A DNA stretch of 64,000 nucleotides from Fidelibacterota bacterium (lineage in GTDB: Bacteria > Fidelibacterota > Marinisomatia > SCGC-AAA003-L08 > TS1B11). The position numbers and the translations under genes are program-made. Positions 27,577 to 34,867 of this stretch are shown here, in pieces; the first letter of the stretch is position 1; every line of letters starts with the position of its first letter. The stretch covers positions 62,001 through 126,000 of the forward strand of contig SCKJ01000002.1 of the NCBI GenBank assembly GCA_004124875.1. Direction: 5' to 3'. The notes beneath the pieces were generated by a model that was given only the letters and a program-made list of their open reading frames with translations, did not search any database and had not been told where the DNA came from.

Positions 27577-27849
27577 TCCGCTGGCTTGCCGTCGAGGGTG
27601 CTCGGGGATGAGAACCCCCGGTGAATGATACTGCGGTTCGAGCCGAAGCGAATTTTGTGAGCGGAGACCTGGGAGTCCGGCGAGTGCCGGGCGAGCGAAT
27701 CCCTCCTCCTCCGCTGGTCCCGGTGGGGGCTGAATCTGAATTTCCTGAGTGGGAGGTTGGAGGCCCCAACGAGCCTCCGCGAAACCGTCGTTGATGGTTT
27801 TTTGGGTTGGGCGGCAGGCGCTGGCTATCCCCTGCCTGGACGACAGAAA
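27577..27849 (+). other. Region between tRNA-Ser(UGA) and the GIY-YIG-like gene
   Basis: No gene is supported. It contains gatgagaacccc and ggttcgagccgaag blocks like those after tRNA-Ser(GCU), and the second tRNA tail copy. Confidence 0.6.
27696..27731 (+). repeat. tRNA-Ser(UGA) tail repeat, copy 2
   Basis: Matches 27541-27576 in 35 of 36 positions (one c to t change in the hairpin). The T-arm half and acceptor strand are present without the rest of a tRNA. Confidence 0.8.
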
Positions 27850-28104
27850 ATGAAGTGCACACTGTACATATTAAAATGCCTGCGCACGGGCAACCAGAGC
27901 ATGGGGGTTACAACCGACCTCCGCTCGCGGTTTAGTGATCTTTTTTCTCAAGAGGGTCCCAACAGGATCGTACACCCTGAAATCCTGCATCTGGAACATC
28001 TGGAGACGATAGGCGAAGCACACCGGCGTCTGCAGAGCATACAGAGCCGGTGGGATTTCGGCCAGGGCAGAACCGCCGCCGCGAAGGGTCCCATCGGCAA
28101 TTAA
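27850..28104 (+). CDS. Small, degenerate GIY-YIG-like protein
   Basis: 84 residues from ATG 27850. TLYILKCLRTGNQSMGVTTD followed by LRSRFSDL follows the layout of short GIY-YIG proteins (YVYILK..., LYIG.T.DL..R), but the second motif YIG is replaced by SMG and the first Gly is missing, so nuclease activity is doubtful. It lies alone between two serine tRNA genes. It may be a decayed remnant. Confidence 0.45.
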   Translation: MKCTLYILKCLRTGNQSMGVTTDLRSRFSDLFSQEGPNRIVHPEILHLEHLETIGEAHRRLQSIQSRWDFGQGRTAAAKGPIGN

Positions 28105-28138
28105 TGCGGGCCTGGCCCGTTGGCGATAATCGGTTATC

Positions 28139-28226
28139 GGAGGGGTGTCCGAGAGGCTTAAGGAGCTCGCTTGGAAAGCGAGTAGGGGTTAACAGCCCCA
28201 CGTGGGTTCGAATCCCACCCTCTCCG
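28139..28226 (+). tRNA. tRNA-Ser (GGA), likely phage attachment target
   Basis: 88 nt. Acceptor ggagggg pairs with cctctcc (28219-28225) with one G-T pair. Anticodon loop ttGGAaa between gctcgc and gcgagt arms. Long variable arm with gggg/cccc. T-stem gtggg/cccac. The integrase gene lies 135 bases downstream, pointing toward it. Confidence 0.93.
28202..28226. other. Probable attL core (tRNA-Ser 3' end)
   Basis: Tyrosine recombinases of phages often use the T-arm and acceptor 3' strand of a tRNA as attachment core. The adjacent integrase makes this the likely left junction. The matching attR copy is beyond the right edge, so the core cannot be defined here. Confidence 0.5.
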
Positions 28227-28242
28227 CTTTATCCCGACGAGA

Positions 28243-28270
28243 AACCCCTGCTGGTGCGGGGGTTTTTTCT
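28243..28270 (+). terminator. Rho-independent terminator after tRNA-Ser(GGA)
   Basis: Arms aacccctgc (28243-28251) and gcgggggtt (28256-28264) around tggt, followed by ttttct. This is a classical intrinsic terminator that separates the tRNA from the converging integrase operon. Confidence 0.85.
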
Positions 28271-28361
28271 TACCTTATTATGATCATACTTTCGCCGAAA
28301 AAGACGTAATCCATGGCTTATGGGGCCTTAAGTGTTGCCTATATGTTACCACTTTTGGGTG

Positions 28362-29369
28362 TTATTCAGTGCCCGAGAATACTTCTGCAAGGTAGCCTGG
28401 GGGGAACTTTAGATAGCGCTCGGTGGTCTTTACGGATGCGTGCCCCAGGCATTGCTGTACCAGGTAGATATCACGGGATTCGATCAGTTTCCGGCAGGCA
28501 AAAGTGTGGCGCAGGGCATGGACAGACTTGCCAGGTTGGGTGATGCCGGCGGCGATCCGTGCCACATTGAATTCCTTGGTAATGGTTGTGGCCCGCAGTG
28601 GCCCCCGCCTGGTCGCGTGAATGGCTGCATCGTGGAACCCCTGAATCTTCTGTGACATGGGCAGTGGGTAAATTCTCTCCTGGTGTGACTTGGCATCTGA
28701 CAGGTGGAGATGCTCCCCTCTGATGCGGCTGCCGGCAACTTCCTCCCTGCGCAACCCAGTGGCCAGGATGAACTGTATAGTGGCAAGCAGCCCGGGGGAT
28801 TTCAGCTGGTGTAGCACCGATTCAATTTGCGGTGGTGTGAAAAAGACGGGCAGACTGTTATCCATGCCAGGGGTTTTCGCCAGGTGGAACGGCATCCTCT
28901 CAATTTGTCGATCGGCAATGAGCCACTTTAGGAGCGTGATGATTGCCCGCCGATGGATGTCGACGTTGGATGGTGCGTAGCCTTTCGAGAGGTGGCGGAT
29001 CCACGCCTCACCGTCAGCCTGGGAGAGGGTAGCGACGGGTGTTGATCCCCCTGTAAAGTCCATAAAATGGTCGAAGGCGCCAGAGTATATCTCGACCGTT
29101 CTGGCAGAAAGGTAGCCACTGCGGGCTTTGATAAACAGATCCACGGCCTCGTCGAGGGTGATGGTCGGCTCCGGATCGTCAAACGGTTGGGCGCCGGCTT
29201 TGTGCAGCGCGATCCGTGCTTCGATGATCGCCTTGGCTTTCTGCGCGGCGGCCAGGCCGGCGGCTGGGAATGGAACCCTTTTCTGAATCTTGGTAACCGG
29301 GTGCCGGTAGTGCAGATAATGCTTTACCACCTGCCCTTTGCTGTCGGTCTTGGTGTGGATGCTGGCCAT
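28362..29369 (-). CDS. int: Phage integrase (tyrosine recombinase)
   Basis: 335 residues from the ATG whose complement lies at 29367-29369, two bases after the upstream gene; a longer frame exists but is a shadow of that gene. The SAM-like N-terminal domain covers about 70-160. Catalytic residues visible: Arg207 (ATGLRREEV), His284 and Arg287 (HALRH), His310 (LGHASVKTT) and nucleophile Tyr319. It recombines attP with the tRNA-Ser site. It is last in the leftward lysogeny operon, so its expression is tied to the repressor transcript. Confidence 0.93.
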   Translation of the reverse strand: MASIHTKTDSKGQVVKHYLHYRHPVTKIQKRVPFPAAGLAAAQKAKAIIEARIALHKAGAQPFDDPEPTITLDEAVDLFIKARSGYLSARTVEIYSGAFDHFMDFTGGSTPVATLSQADGEAWIRHLSKGYAPSNVDIHRRAIITLLKWLIADRQIERMPFHLAKTPGMDNSLPVFFTPPQIESVLHQLKSPGLLATIQFILATGLRREEVAGSRIRGEHLHLSDAKSHQERIYPLPMSQKIQGFHDAAIHATRRGPLRATTITKEFNVARIAAGITQPGKSVHALRHTFACRKLIESRDIYLVQQCLGHASVKTTERYLKFPPGYLAEVFSGTE

Positions 29370-29371
29370 GT

Positions 29372-30061
29372 CTACAGGGCGCCGCCGCAGGCATGGCAGA
29401 AGGCAGATCCCGCCACCTCTACCTTGGCGCCGCAATGTGGGCAGTGATACCCCGTGACCTCCTTGGCTTTGGCCGGTTCTGCCTGTGTGGTTGGTTGGTT
29501 TTGTTTTTTGTCGGCAACCATGGCCCAGATGAGGGCACCTACCCATCCGATGAAGGTCCAGCCCAGTAGGAGATTGAGCGCAAAAATGGCGCCACTATGG
29601 CTAGCGGCCCTAATACCGGCAATAATGGTGGGAATAAGATAGGTGGCTATTATAATAATCAGAGAGATTAGGCCTAGAGCCATCACACGGTCTGCCGGTG
29701 ATTGTGTGGTTGTACTCTGACGGGATGCCCTTGTTTTTTGCAGGGATTTTTCGTAGTTATCGCTGACATTCTGGGTACTTCGCGGTGTCGTGCGTGGCTG
29801 TGGTTTTGACTTTGGCGGGGGCCAGACCACCGAATTATCATCAAGGACCACCTGCTTGACTGCCGATTTTGGAAAACTACGCTGGTCAATGGAACTAGCG
29901 CCATCGCGGTAAAACAGGATGTGGCTCATATCCTCACGGATAAACTCTCCCCAGATAATAGTACCGTCTTTCATCTGCATAAAATCGCCGGTAATAGGGA
30001 CAACATCCTGCCCCCAGGTGGTAGCCACCAGGAGCAGCAGGATGGCGGGGAGTTGCTTCAT
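29372..30061 (-). CDS. Superinfection-immunity-like membrane protein with zinc ribbon
   Basis: 229 residues. Signal sequence 1-17, a soluble beta segment (20-80), a disordered Pro/Thr/Ser linker, two membrane segments (about 128-149 and 156-182) and a C-terminal zinc ribbon (Cys207, 210, 222, 225). The second hairpin, ALNLLLGWTFIGWVGALIWA, matches the superinfection immunity family typified by T4 Imm, which blocks DNA entry of related phages. The added N-terminal domain and zinc ribbon are unusual. Its ATG overlaps the previous stop (ATGA), in the lysogenic operon. Confidence 0.7.
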   Translation of the reverse strand: MKQLPAILLLLVATTWGQDVVPITGDFMQMKDGTIIWGEFIREDMSHILFYRDGASSIDQRSFPKSAVKQVVLDDNSVVWPPPKSKPQPRTTPRSTQNVSDNYEKSLQKTRASRQSTTTQSPADRVMALGLISLIIIIATYLIPTIIAGIRAASHSGAIFALNLLLGWTFIGWVGALIWAMVADKKQNQPTTQAEPAKAKEVTGYHCPHCGAKVEVAGSAFCHACGGAL

Positions 30062-30765
30062 TTCTTTTTCCCCTTCGGTTTGTACGCTTTACGAATTTTC
30101 AGTGGACCCATGCTTTCACGTGCTTCAGCCGTAAACAGGGTTCGTATTGCCTGGGCCAAATCTTCAATGTCAATCAGGATGCCATCTTTGCGTCGAACCT
30201 CTCTGCGGACAGATTTTAAGACATCTTCCGTAAAGATTGCTCGGCCAAGAGATGCTGGCCCCAAGGCCAATTTTTCCTGCCAAAAATCCTCGAGATAGCC
30301 CTTAACGATTGATTGCCGGTGCAGCAGGCACAATGCCTCTGTAGCAGTGTCTAGCGTGTCGGTGGCGAGGTCGACAATGAACGCAGTTTCATATTCGATT
30401 CCTTCGCTGAACGTGAGGTGGTAAAGATGCCAGGCAACGCCGTTTGTGAGTAACACCCAATTATAATTGTTTTTGGCGGCGTACATTTCGGCTTGCTCGA
30501 TTTGTCGATAGCGCAGCTTAACGTTGGCCGCTTTGACTTCAATTAGAAATTCAATATCACCGTCGATTATAACGGCAAAGTCTACGTATTTATCTTTCAG
30601 GCGTTGCTCACTGGTCACTTCGCGCATTTCATCGTATCCGAGCACATCCGAGAGAACCTTTAAAATTCTTAAACGTGTATCTGCTTCATTCAGGTTTCTT
30701 TCCTGCGCTCGCAACATTAGCGGGATAATTTTTTTCAAGGCCGGACGAATGTTTGGCATGCTCAT
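30058..30765 (-). CDS. PD-(D/E)xK protein of the HsdR N-terminal type
   Basis: 235 residues. Helical N-terminus with NEADTRLRILKVLSDVLGYD, then the nuclease core VDFAVIIDGDIEFLIEVKA giving Asp62, Glu76 and Lys78, and a later helical domain. This is the arrangement of the type I restriction HSDR_N domain without motor domains. A standalone version in a lysogeny operon between repressor and immunity protein suggests exclusion of other phages or recombination-linked cleavage; neither is shown. It overlaps genes on both sides by four bases. Confidence 0.65.
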   Translation of the reverse strand: MSMPNIRPALKKIIPLMLRAQERNLNEADTRLRILKVLSDVLGYDEMREVTSEQRLKDKYVDFAVIIDGDIEFLIEVKAANVKLRYRQIEQAEMYAAKNNYNWVLLTNGVAWHLYHLTFSEGIEYETAFIVDLATDTLDTATEALCLLHRQSIVKGYLEDFWQEKLALGPASLGRAIFTEDVLKSVRREVRRKDGILIDIEDLAQAIRTLFTAEARESMGPLKIRKAYKPKGKKK

Positions 30766-30830
30766 GGCACCCCTCCATTGTTGATTTGGATCAGGTCATT
30801 GCAGTACAGGCAGATGAATAGCGTGCCCAT
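30762..30830 (-). CDS. 22-residue coupled peptide
   Basis: ATG at 30830 (minus) after a strong ribosome site agggggagagagc. It encodes MGTLFICLYCNDLIQINNGG plus VP, with CLYC cysteines, and ends in an ATGA overlap with the PD-(D/E)xK gene. It is either a leader peptide that couples translation or a microprotein. I cannot assign a function. Confidence 0.4.
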   Translation of the reverse strand: MGTLFICLYCNDLIQINNGGVP

Positions 30831-30880
30831 GCTCTCTCCCCCTGGCGATTGGCCACGTTGAACGGGTCGCCGGGGGCAGA

Positions 30881-31336
30881 TCAGTCCGGCGACTTGACCC
30901 TTTTCTCGGCGACGGCGCCCGGCACGCGCGGCACCCTCTCAGGCGGCGGGGCGTGGACCTCCGACACCTGCCAGGTGGGCGGCTCGGGGAACAGTTTGGC
31001 CGTCTCCTGCTCGCCCAACACCTCCGCCACCTGGCGCCGGGCCAGTTCGTAGCGCTGCATGGCGGTGGCGAGCTCGCTGCCGGCCAGTTCCAGCTGCAAC
31101 TGCAGCGACTCCCGCTCCACTTCCCAACGGCCGTCCCGCTGGCCAGTGAGAACATAGATCAGATCAAATGGCTCTCTAAGCCATAAGGTAACTAGGGCAC
31201 CGTAAGGGATGTTGCCGCGGCGTTTCCAATTATCCATAGTGCTTTTACTAACACCTATCAAAACCCCGATGGCGGCGTAGTGGGAAATGCCAAATTCACC
31301 GCCCAGGCGCTTTAATATTTCTCTAATAGTGTCCAT
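30881..31336 (-). CDS. CI-like phage repressor, DNA-binding part
   Basis: 151 residues. The N-terminal helix-turn-helix (about 8-50: LGGEFGISHYAAIGVLIGVS, then KSTMDNWKRRGNIPYG) resembles the CI/Mor-type repressor domain of P2- and 186-like phages. A coiled region (70-110) and a Pro-rich tail follow, and there is no S24 peptidase domain, so RecA-driven self-cleavage is not expected. It faces the rightward early genes across a 97-base gap, the normal switch position. Confidence 0.7.
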   Translation of the reverse strand: MDTIREILKRLGGEFGISHYAAIGVLIGVSKSTMDNWKRRGNIPYGALVTLWLREPFDLIYVLTGQRDGRWEVERESLQLQLELAGSELATAMQRYELARRQVAEVLGEQETAKLFPEPPTWQVSEVHAPPPERVPRVPGAVAEKRVKSPD

Positions 31337-31433
31337 TCTACTGCAATACTGCTTGCGTAAGCATTATTATTGGCACTATCTTTGACCCCAAGCATTGTTT
31401 GAACTACAACCGCAAACAGACGCCCGACGAGAA
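31337..31433. promoter_or_regulatory. Divergent switch region between repressor and early operon
   Basis: This gap must hold the leftward and rightward promoters. A near-palindrome gcttgcgtaagc at 31351-31362 lies 15 bases from the repressor start and is a candidate operator. Promoter boxes are not distinct enough to name. Confidence 0.45.
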
Positions 31434-31772
31434 ATGACCACAGCCGCAAATCTAACGCGAACCATAGAGGAAAGCAAACCTCGAGTCGCCCTCACAGCGG
31501 CTCTGAAAATGCGTGTCGATCGCGCCGTGGATGGCAAGCAGCGTATCCTGTTGAGGCATATTTCCGAGGCCTCCCGGCCTTATAGCCGCCCACCTATTTC
31601 CATATCGATCATCAGCCGGGCGCTGCGCAACGAGCCCAGTGTCAACTTCTTCACCCGTGGCATCGTGCTGCTGGCGTTGGGCGATACGCTCGGTGTGGAG
31701 GTGCTGGACGATATGGGTCATGGTGCCAAAATACCGGCCGGCAATGGCGCCGGGCAATCACAGTCCGCGTGA
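31434..31772 (+). CDS. Cro-position regulatory protein (unrecognised)
   Basis: 112 residues from ATG 31434; an upstream TTG at 31395 is possible. Divergent to the repressor, basic and helical, with PISISIISRALRNEPSVNFF reminiscent of the recognition region of a small helix-turn-helix protein. By position it should be the Cro-like or early activator gene, but the family match is weak. Confidence 0.5.
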   Translation: MTTAANLTRTIEESKPRVALTAALKMRVDRAVDGKQRILLRHISEASRPYSRPPISISIISRALRNEPSVNFFTRGIVLLALGDTLGVEVLDDMGHGAKIPAGNGAGQSQSA

Positions 31773-31792
31773 AGAAATAACTGGAGCCGTTC

Positions 31793-32227
31793 ATGGGATA
31801 CGAATACAAATCTGATGAGTTGCAGGTGGCCCGGGAGCAGGAGAGCCTCTGGTTGCTGGAACACCTGGAGAGCCAGACCAGCCTGGCGCGGCATCTGCTG
31901 GTGGCGCCCAGCCTGGTCAACGGGTGGGTCAATGTTTCCGACAAGGACATGCCCGCTTTCATTATACCGAGCCTGCCGGAATACCTCCGGACGCCTTGGC
32001 TTCGGCGGGCCAATACCCGCAGCAACTTCCCACTCACCGGCGCTATTGATACCTCCCTGTTGAATGGCTCTACGCGTGAAGAAGTGGAGGGGATCATGGA
32101 ATGCCTGGGACTGTTCGTCCATATGCGCAAACGACCCGGGTCCAAGGCCCGGCAACAGCGCATCGCCTGGATGAATGATCTCATTGAGTATGCACGGCGG
32201 GCTTTGGCAGAGGAGGAGGCGGCCTGA
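31793..32227 (+). CDS. Early phage protein, possible HTH
   Basis: 144 residues. Acidic and helical, with SQTSLARHLLVAPSLVNGWV near 28-47 resembling a Cro/CI helix-turn-helix. I do not recognise the rest. The stop overlaps the next start (ATGA), beginning the coupled early operon. Confidence 0.5.
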   Translation: MGYEYKSDELQVAREQESLWLLEHLESQTSLARHLLVAPSLVNGWVNVSDKDMPAFIIPSLPEYLRTPWLRRANTRSNFPLTGAIDTSLLNGSTREEVEGIMECLGLFVHMRKRPGSKARQQRIAWMNDLIEYARRALAEEEAA

Positions 32228-32460
32228 TGACCCGGCCCAGCAAGAGCAAAGTGATCCGTGAACTGGAGAGGTACGAGGGGTTGATCCGCGGGCGGCTGAT
32301 CCGGCAGCTGGGGGTGGTGCCGGACAAGACCTATTTCCGCGACATCAAGGCGGGGAAACTCAACCCGACCGGCCTGGTGACATCGAACGGGGAAGCGCTG
32401 TTTGAACCTCAGGAAGCACATCGATATATCAAAGAACGGATCGCGTTGCTGTACCCATGA
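32227..32460 (+). CDS. Small basic early protein, unknown
   Basis: 77 residues. Basic N-terminal helix (RPSKSKVIRELERY) and a C-terminal PQEAHRYIKERIA segment. By size and place it could be an excisionase or replication accessory protein; no motif proves this. Confidence 0.45.
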   Translation: MTRPSKSKVIRELERYEGLIRGRLIRQLGVVPDKTYFRDIKAGKLNPTGLVTSNGEALFEPQEAHRYIKERIALLYP

Positions 32461-32559
32461 CGCACGCAGATCCACCTCCGCAAACTTCAGACGGCGTGCC
32501 TACTAGCCCATCTGCCCCTTCCTGCTTCAGAGCAGGTGAGGCGCGCCGTCACCTTTTGA

Positions 32560-32583
32560 CCCTTCGAGAGCCTCAGGGTGACT
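32560..32583. repeat. Dispersed palindromic repeat, prophage copy A
   Basis: cccttcgagagcctcagggt ending gact, in a gap of 124 bases that interrupts the otherwise coupled early genes. Nothing else is seen in that gap. Confidence 0.6.
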
Positions 32584-32584
32584 T

Positions 32585-32947
32585 ATGCTGATGGGCTCAC
32601 GGGTGGGTAAGCATCGCCTGTATGCCGTGCTGGATGAGCCGGTGGCGCTGGTGACCTACAAGATCAACGGCCTGCTGGCCATTACGGTGACTTCGGAGCC
32701 GGAAGGGTATGCCGTCCGGCGGACCGGCGCGAACGAGGCGCTGCTGGCGCTGTTTCCGTTTCATGGGGGGGAGGCCGAGATCAGGGCCATCGGCTGTGCC
32801 CGGCTGGAACTGCTGGCGATCATCGGGCAACTCTATGGCCAACCGTTCGCCCGGGTGTTGGGGCATCACGGCCTGTGGGAGGCGGTGGAACGGTCCGGTG
32901 TGCAGAAAATATACCAGCTATGGCGGCAACCTGAGTTGTTGGGATGA
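32585..32947 (+). CDS. Phage protein of unknown function
   Basis: 120 residues. Mixed alpha/beta, no membrane segment and no motif that I recognise. Four-base overlap with the next gene. The start directly follows the palindromic repeat, so the original upstream context may have been altered. Confidence 0.5.
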   Translation: MLMGSRVGKHRLYAVLDEPVALVTYKINGLLAITVTSEPEGYAVRRTGANEALLALFPFHGGEAEIRAIGCARLELLAIIGQLYGQPFARVLGHHGLWEAVERSGVQKIYQLWRQPELLG

Positions 32948-33204
32948 TGCCGTACCCGGTGGATATCCGTTTTATCAGCTTCGAGAAGTATCACGGCGAA
33001 GGGGTCATCTGCGTCACCATCAACGGTGTGCGTTACGAATATGTCCTGCCGGCGGCCTGGATGGCAGAGGTCAAGATGACCTTGAAGGAGGGGCCTATCG
33101 AGGCGCTGAAGTATCTGAAAAAGTTGCCGCACACGCTCTACCGATATAACGCCGCCGGTGAACTGGAGCGAGTGGAAACCAAAAAGAGAGAGGTGGAGGT
33201 ATGA
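32944..33204 (+). CDS. Small phage protein of unknown function
   Basis: 86 residues. The opening DIRFISFEKYHGEGVICVTI and VRYEYVLPAAWMAEVK suggest a compact beta domain, and the C-terminus is strongly charged (VETKKREVEV). It is coupled at both ends by four-base overlaps. Confidence 0.5.
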   Translation: MMPYPVDIRFISFEKYHGEGVICVTINGVRYEYVLPAAWMAEVKMTLKEGPIEALKYLKKLPHTLYRYNAAGELERVETKKREVEV

Positions 33205-33377
33205 TTTGGCCCCCCTTATTTTTTCGCTGGATGAATGGGCTGTCGATTAGTGCCGGTTCCAATAACCCCCATGATCACGGGAGTACCTCAAGTTCAAAAA
33301 ATCAGCGATCGCATAAGTCTAAAACTAAGGCCAAGCGCACGATTGCAAATGCCTCCAAGCGGAGGAACCGCAGTTGA
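33201..33377 (+). CDS. 58-residue basic protein
   Basis: ATG 33201 overlaps the previous stop (ATGA) and the stop overlaps the next TTG (TTGA). A hydrophobic start (MIWPPLFFRWM) is followed by a Ser/Asn region and a lysine/arginine-rich tail (KSKTKAKRTIANASKRRNRS). It may bind nucleic acid or membrane. No homologue is recognised. Confidence 0.45.
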   Translation: MIWPPLFFRWMNGLSISAGSNNPHDHGSTSSSKNQRSHKSKTKAKRTIANASKRRNRS

Positions 33378-33568
33378 CACCCGGCAAAAAGATATGGATT
33401 GTGCGCCATGGCCGGCGGATACCGGCGGTGGTCAGTTTTTTTGGTGGTGGCGCCTGGTACGTGATGATCCCCAGTGGCTGGAAAGGCCGGGATGCCGGCA
33501 GTTTCTATCCCGTGAAAGATATCGAGCACTGTAAAGGGCGGCGCAAGGTGTTCAGGTGGGCACGGTGA
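33374..33568 (+). CDS. Small SH3-like phage protein
   Basis: 64 residues with a TTG start. The sequence KKIWIVRHGRRIPAVVSFF, then GGAWYVMIPSG and FYPVKDIEHC, has the strand spacing of a small beta barrel. Unknown function; coupled to neighbours by four-base overlaps on both sides. Confidence 0.45.
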   Translation: MTPGKKIWIVRHGRRIPAVVSFFGGGAWYVMIPSGWKGRDAGSFYPVKDIEHCKGRRKVFRWAR

Positions 33569-33777
33569 AGCACGGCACAACGGAAAATATCTCCAAGATG
33601 GAGTCTATCCGGGAAATAACCGAGAGAATCGTCAACATCAATTTGGGAGGGGAAGCCGTGATCGTAGTTTTCTCGCGACTCGAGGACGGGGAAGACATCA
33701 TTGATATTTTCAGCAATGGAATCCATGAAAATGACAGGATACTACTACTTGAGAAAGCAATAGGGGAGTTGGCGTAA
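33565..33777 (+). CDS. Small phage protein
   Basis: 70 residues from GTG 33565, a GTGA overlap preferred over a GTG three codons earlier. Its first codons (gtgaagcacggcac) are almost the same as those of the next gene (atgaagcacggcac), suggesting local duplication of the translation start. The body is acidic alpha/beta. No family is recognised. Confidence 0.45.
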   Translation: MKHGTTENISKMESIREITERIVNINLGGEAVIVVFSRLEDGEDIIDIFSNGIHENDRILLLEKAIGELA

Positions 33778-34775
33778 TGAAGCACGGCACCGCCATTGAG
33801 TGGACCCACATACCGGGCTACAAAGGCGAGACCTGGAACCCCACCGTGGGCTGCACGAAGGTTTCCAGTGGCTGCACAAACTGCTACGCCGAGCGGCTGG
33901 TCAATGGCCGGCTCAAGCATATCTATCCTGACGGCTTCGACAAGGTGATACTGCGGCCTGACCGGCTGGAGACGCCGCTGCGGTGGAAGAAACCGCGGGC
34001 GATTTTCGTCGATTCGATGAGCGACCTGTTCCACGAGAATATATCCGCTGAGTTCATTGATAAGGTGTTAGCAGTGGCGGCGCTTACACCACAGCATATC
34101 TATATGATCCTGACAAAGCGTCCCGAGCGGATGCAGTGGCATATCGATGAACTGTTAGATGAGGTCGGCCGGAAACATCTGATTGACAGCATTATGGACC
34201 AGCCCGATTGGGTGAGCCTACCTAAGGGTCGAAGTTTCCCGCGCTATATCGAGGTGTGGCCGCTGCCCAACGTTTGGCTGGGGGTGAGCGTGGAGGACCA
34301 GGCCACGGCGGACGAGCGGATATGGCACCTCCTGCAGACCCCGGCGGCGGTACGGTTTGTCAGCTACGAGCCTGCGCTGGGGCCGGTGAATTTCAACGGC
34401 CTGCAGGCGGACGGGGTTGCCTACTCCGCGCTTGAGCCGGGCAATCTCGTAAAGGAACACATAGACCAGATCATTGCCGGTGGTGAGAGCGGTCCCCGGG
34501 CCAGGCCATCGCATCCCGACTGGTTCCGTACCACAAGAGACCAATGCGCAGCGGCAGGGGTGCCGTTTTTCTTCAAGCAGTGGGGGGAGTGGATTGGGCA
34601 AAACCTACTTGAATTTGATCATGCAAAACAGACCTGTACTAAAGTTGATGGCTGGCTCTTTTACAAGGTCGGCAAGAAAGCGGCGGGTCACCTGCTGGAC
34701 GGGGTAGCGCACCAGGCATGGCCGGTCTCCGCTGACGCTACGCCGGGCAAGCCCGGACAGGGGCCGGTCGTATGA
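33777..34775 (+). CDS. Phage Gp37/Gp68 family protein (DUF5131)
   Basis: 332 residues. The start AIEWTHIPGYKGETWNPTVG with Cys26, Cys33 and Cys36 (GCTKVSSGCTNCYAERL), plus later IYMILTKRPERM, VWLGVSVEDQ and IIAGGESG, are diagnostic of the Gp37/Gp68 (DUF5131) family. The cysteine cluster suggests a metal or iron-sulfur centre, perhaps radical-SAM-like, but spacing differs from the standard CxxxCxxC. Function is not established. It sits directly before the DNA methyltransferase. Confidence 0.8.
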   Translation: MKHGTAIEWTHIPGYKGETWNPTVGCTKVSSGCTNCYAERLVNGRLKHIYPDGFDKVILRPDRLETPLRWKKPRAIFVDSMSDLFHENISAEFIDKVLAVAALTPQHIYMILTKRPERMQWHIDELLDEVGRKHLIDSIMDQPDWVSLPKGRSFPRYIEVWPLPNVWLGVSVEDQATADERIWHLLQTPAAVRFVSYEPALGPVNFNGLQADGVAYSALEPGNLVKEHIDQIIAGGESGPRARPSHPDWFRTTRDQCAAAGVPFFFKQWGEWIGQNLLEFDHAKQTCTKVDGWLFYKVGKKAAGHLLDGVAHQAWPVSADATPGKPGQGPVV

Positions 34776-34867
34776 TACTCCTCAAGTTTTTCATCGCCTG
34801 GCTGGTGGTGGTCGCCCTGGTGCTGATGGGGTTGACATCGCGCCCGACACCGGGGAGTGAGGCGTGA
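34772..34867 (+). CDS. 31-residue membrane peptide
   Basis: ATG 34772 overlaps the previous stop. MILLKFFIAWLVVVALVLMG is one hydrophobic helix, followed by a short polar tail. The stop overlaps the GTG of the methyltransferase. It may be a coupling peptide or small membrane effector. Confidence 0.45.
   Translation: MILLKFFIAWLVVVALVLMGLTSRPTPGSEA

Noticed and set aside
33235..33534. 99-codon frame in the early operon
   Set aside because: Overlaps two smaller frames that are exactly coupled to their neighbours by ATGA and TTGA; composition and position favour the small ones.
34735..34765. gacgctacgccgggcaagcc near the end of the DUF5131 gene as another palindromic repeat
   Set aside because: It has a short ccgggc/gcccgg palindrome but lacks the ccttcgag and ctcaggg blocks of the family.
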